This document shows positions 61,397-64,000 of a DNA stretch of 64,000 nucleotides, piece after piece. The stretch lies in NCBI GenBank assembly GCA_002503845.1, contig DASO01000010.1, positions 60,935 to 124,934 on the forward strand, written 5' to 3'. The translations under genes were made by a program, and so were the position numbers. The notes under the pieces are model-generated. The model did not search any database, was not told the origin of the DNA, and saw only the letters and a program-made list of their open reading frames with translations. Origin of the DNA: Euryarchaeota archaeon UBA24 (lineage in GTDB: Archaea > Halobacteriota > Halobacteria > Halobacteriales > Hikarchaeaceae). Every line of letters begins with the position of its first letter. Within the stretch, counting starts at the first letter, position 1.

Positions 61397-63316
61397 CTAA
61401 ACGAATCGGAATGTTTCAAGATTTTTGGGAGCGAATGTTCTTATATTAAACTGGCGGTAAAGGGCAGATGAGAGATCCCGAGTGGATCTTTCGTCTCCAT
61501 GCACACATAGAACTTTTTCGGGGCGAGGGTGCATTGACTTGACAAAATCTAAAAGTCCTTGGCGGTCGGCGTGTCCAGAAAATCCATCAACAGTCTCAAC
61601 ATTGAACTTTAATTTGAGTGTTCTCGTTCGTCCTCCAGAACCAGAAACTGGGATTTCTTCCCAGCCAGATTGAATTCTACGTCCGAGCGTTCCGTGTGCC
61701 TGATATCCAACAAAGATAAGCGTATTGTCAGGATCGTTGCCTAAATGCTCTAACCAAGACATAATCGGACCTCCGGTTATCATCCCACTTGTAGATATGA
61801 TAACGCAGGGACCTTCATCTTTGATTTCCTGACGTTGTTCATCTCCACGTTCTATGTGATGAAATTGAGGTGCAAGGAATGGATTCTCATCGTCGTAGAA
61901 AATTCGCTTTCTTAGATCGTCTCGAAGATATTCAGGATAGGCGGCATGTATGGCTGTTGCTTCCCAAATCATTCCATCAAGATAAACAGGGAGCTCAGAG
62001 AGTTCTCCTGTTCGCATTGCCTCCTCCAATACTAGCATAATCTCTTGAGATCGTCCCACCGCAAAGGCGGGAATGATGACTTTTCCTCCGTTTTCCGTGG
62101 TTGTTTTGACTATTTCAATAAGATTTTGTTCGGCTTGTTTTTGATCAGTTTGATAATCATTCCTCCCACCGTAAGTAGATTCAAGTATCAGAGTTTCGAC
62201 CCGTGGGAAATCGGTTACGGCTCCATTGAATAAACGGGTTCCACGGTAGTGTATGTCCCCTGAAAAACATATGTTATATAGGCCATCCCCAATATGGAAA
62301 TGGGCTATCGAAGATCCCAGAATATGTCCGGCATTGTGCAAAGTTACTTTTATATCAGGTGCGATATCAGTGACACTTCCATAGGGGATGGTGATTGTGT
62401 GTTTTATCGCTTCCCGGATCATTTCGGACGTGTAAGGAGGCGTCCTGCCTTCTTGGGCAGCAACATCTAGATAATCAAGAGTGAGGAGACCCATGAGGTC
62501 TCGAGTGGGTTCTGTGGCGTAAATTGGACCATCGTATCCATAACGGAAAAGAAGAGGTATGAAAGCAGAATGATCGAGATGTGCGTGAGTGAGGACTACT
62601 GCATCTATAGAGTTCGCTCCAGCTCCAAGAGCTTCTGATACGTGGAGATATGGAAACTCATCTTCAGATCCTGGTTTGTCACCACAATCGATTAAAATTC
62701 GTGTCTCGGGTGTGGAAAGTAAAAAACTAGCTCGTCCAACTTCTTGGCAGCATCCCAGAGTGGTCAATCTGACCCATTTATCAGAGGATTTTTTAGGTCT
62801 GTGAATATGGCGCCCTACTCTTTCAAGAATGGATCTTCGTTCTTTTCTCTGTTGTTTTAGGAAATTTCTAACGTTAGAAACTACAGTGGAATCGATAGGA
62901 GGGGCTCGCACAACATCTGGCGTCCATCCGATTTGTTGTGTTATTTCGCGCATAGTAGACCCATGTCTTCCAATGACCATTCCAGGCCTAGTTGCTTCAA
63001 TTAAAACTTCTCCAGTATCTTCATGGAAATCAAGGCTAGTCACGTTGGCTTCTTTGGGTATGATTTTATGAATAATTTCTTCTGTTTGTTTAGGGGGAAG
63101 AAGGGAGTCCAAATCAGGACGGATTGTGATTCTTTTTTGGAGACTACTGGCAAGGGTTCGAACAATATCACCACTTTCGGCGAATTTTTTGGGATCTGAG
63201 GTATATACGACTAGCTCAGGTCCTTCATAATTGACCGAGGAAATGGAAAGGTTTTCGGGTAATATATCAAGAATTTTTTCGTGGATGGATTCTAGTTTTT
63301 TATCTACTTCATTCAT
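61397..63316 (-). CDS. Archaeal CPSF-type RNase (aCPSF1)
   Basis: A 639-residue beta-CASP metallo-beta-lactamase ribonuclease with N-terminal KH domains (PGMVIGRHGSTMREI). The zinc site is in VVLTHAHLDHSAFIP (about residue 245), CFSGDIHY and STYGG; the beta-CASP end has GFSGHADRQGLLDFV. It cuts 3' ends of archaeal mRNAs and acts in termination. ATG at 63316 (MNEVDKKLES) fits the homologs' N-terminus; GTG at 63358 would add 14 residues. The first residues form the archaeal KH-like domain. Confidence 0.93.
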   Translation of the reverse strand: MNEVDKKLESIHEKILDILPENLSISSVNYEGPELVVYTSDPKKFAESGDIVRTLASSLQKRITIRPDLDSLLPPKQTEEIIHKIIPKEANVTSLDFHEDTGEVLIEATRPGMVIGRHGSTMREITQQIGWTPDVVRAPPIDSTVVSNVRNFLKQQRKERRSILERVGRHIHRPKKSSDKWVRLTTLGCCQEVGRASFLLSTPETRILIDCGDKPGSEDEFPYLHVSEALGAGANSIDAVVLTHAHLDHSAFIPLLFRYGYDGPIYATEPTRDLMGLLTLDYLDVAAQEGRTPPYTSEMIREAIKHTITIPYGSVTDIAPDIKVTLHNAGHILGSSIAHFHIGDGLYNICFSGDIHYRGTRLFNGAVTDFPRVETLILESTYGGRNDYQTDQKQAEQNLIEIVKTTTENGGKVIIPAFAVGRSQEIMLVLEEAMRTGELSELPVYLDGMIWEATAIHAAYPEYLRDDLRKRIFYDDENPFLAPQFHHIERGDEQRQEIKDEGPCVIISTSGMITGGPIMSWLEHLGNDPDNTLIFVGYQAHGTLGRRIQSGWEEIPVSGSGGRTRTLKLKFNVETVDGFSGHADRQGLLDFVKSMHPRPEKVLCVHGDERSTRDLSSALYRQFNIRTFAPKNLETFRFV

Positions 63317-63522
63317 TGCTATGAAATCTTTCAGGGGAATCTTGGACATCTTGAGCACTGTGGTAAGTAGCCCTCTAGAAAACCAAAGATAGAATATTAC
63401 CCAACATAGGAGACGGGTAAAATCCGCTGGTATGTTTACACCGGGTGATTATAAAAACTTTTTCAACAGAGGAGAACAGAAAAATCGGAAAGGGTTACTC
63501 TTATGAGGTAGAAAGAGTGTCT

Positions 63523-64000
63523 ATGAGAGGCGAACAGGAGCTTGGTATTTCCAATTCTAAAAATGAAAGTCCAGGAGAATGGTATGCAGAAGTTGTCAAG
63601 AAAGCCGAGATTGCTGATTACTCCCCAGTAGGAGGATTTATTATTGTACGTCCAAGGGGAATCTCCCTATGGGAATCGATCCGTTTTCATTTAGATTCAT
63701 GGTTTCGAGAAACCGGAGTTGAAAATGCCTATTTCCCGGTTTTGATTCCCGAGAAATATCTTGAGCGTGAAAAAGAAATTATCGCGGGTTTTGATCCGGA
63801 AGTGGCGTGGGTCACACATGGGGGGGAAGAAGAATTAGGAGAAAGACTTGCTGTTCGCCCTACTTCTGAATCTATTATTGCCCCATTTATGGCGCGCTGG
63901 GTAAGAAGTCATAGAGATCTTCCACTCAGATTGAATCAGTGGTGTTCGGTGGTGAGATGGGAGGCCACAGAAACCAAACCATTCTTTAGAACGAAAGAAT
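63523..64000 (+). CDS. proS: Prolyl-tRNA synthetase, 5' part
   Basis: Partial gene; 159 codons lie in the window. It encodes an archaeal-type class II ProRS: ELGISNSKNESPGEWYAEVVKKAEIADYSPVGG, LWESIRFHLDSWFRETGVENAYFPVLIPEKYL, AWVTHGGEEELGERLAVRPTSESII and CSVVRWEATETKPFFRT (motifs 1 and 2). It charges tRNA-Pro with proline. A GTG two codons upstream (63517) is also possible. Divergent from aCPSF1; the 206-base gap holds both promoters. Confidence 0.93.
   Translation, partial: MRGEQELGISNSKNESPGEWYAEVVKKAEIADYSPVGGFIIVRPRGISLWESIRFHLDSWFRETGVENAYFPVLIPEKYLEREKEIIAGFDPEVAWVTHGGEEELGERLAVRPTSESIIAPFMARWVRSHRDLPLRLNQWCSVVRWEATETKPFFRTKE

Noticed and set aside
1-64000. CRISPR array, insertion sequence, prophage or defence island
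   Set aside because: No regular spaced repeats, transposase, integrase or defence-type genes were found; the repeats seen are within lipoprotein and cdc48 genes.

Overview
The window is a gene-dense, low-GC stretch of a euryarchaeal chromosome whose gene set and gene order are those of the haloarchaeal lineage. Haloarchaeal hallmarks are a bacterioruberin cluster (crtB, crtI/crtD-type desaturase, lyeJ-type UbiA elongase, cruF), F420 genes (cofD plus F420/flavin-type oxidoreductases), ftsZ1-secE-spt5 order, mre11-rad50 followed by a family B polymerase, rps17e-asd, an NreA repair protein, an AN1-finger rhomboid, DtdA, aCPSF1 and several small haloarchaea-type proteins of unknown function. The proteins are lysine-rich rather than extremely acidic and the DNA is AT-rich, which does not fit an ordinary salt-in haloarchaeon. 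My inference is a non-hypersaline, probably marine relative such as the Hikarchaeia (Marine Group IV); this rests on gene content only. Half-size heme A synthase, cupredoxins, sucCD and malic enzyme point to aerobic heterotrophy.

Layout. 1-4.8 kb: accessory envelope and redox genes, namely a small membrane protein, two tandem halocyanin-like lipoproteins, an LLM oxidoreductase, a cupin, a zinc ribbon, a DDN-type F420 protein, a short TspO and a His-rich lipoprotein. 4.8-8.2 kb: DUF3892, sucCD and a quinone-reductase-like MDR. 8.4-12.5 kb: carotenoid operon, then a Tat-type PQQ-propeller lipoprotein. 13.9-21.6 kb: amidohydrolase, HD phosphohydrolase, cofD-DUF447, rps17e, asd, an RNase HI-like protein and malic enzyme. 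21.7-32 kb: heme A synthase and information processing (rfcL, PAN, winged-helix regulator, mre11, rad50, polB). 32.1-34.35 kb: sufC-sufD and tRNA-Gln(UUG). 34.4-39 kb: two paralogous Met-repeat lipoproteins, an MFS transporter and an SDR epimerase. 39-47 kb: CDC48, DUF5817 zinc ribbon, hmgA, a pabA/trpG-pabB/trpE pair, aroE and a CaCA exchanger. 47-54 kb: dtdA, ftsZ, secE, spt5, C2H2 protein, rhomboid, two haloarchaeal hypotheticals, nreA. 54-64 kb: ppa, an alkaline-phosphatase-superfamily enzyme, a membrane DHH phosphoesterase, a GpgS-like glycosyltransferase, a hypothetical, NUDIX, MFS, flavin reductase, aCPSF1 and the start of proS.

Coherent systems. crtB to cruF can carry out C40 phytoene synthesis through to C50 bacterioruberin. 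aroE with pabA/pabB links shikimate to chorismate use. mre11/rad50, polB, rfcL and nreA form a replication and repair set, with PCNA-binding-like tails on RfcL and NreA. PAN, with an HbYX tail, and CDC48 are the proteolysis ATPases.

I saw no CRISPR array, insertion sequence, rRNA, prophage or canonical defence island, and no gap above 300 bases. The least explained material is the lipoprotein set: a cupredoxin pair in which one copy has lost its copper ligands, and a divergent paralogous pair (34.4-36.7 kb) that shares a 79-bp identical signal-peptide cassette, 14-residue Met-rich repeats and a LytM-like fold without catalytic histidines.
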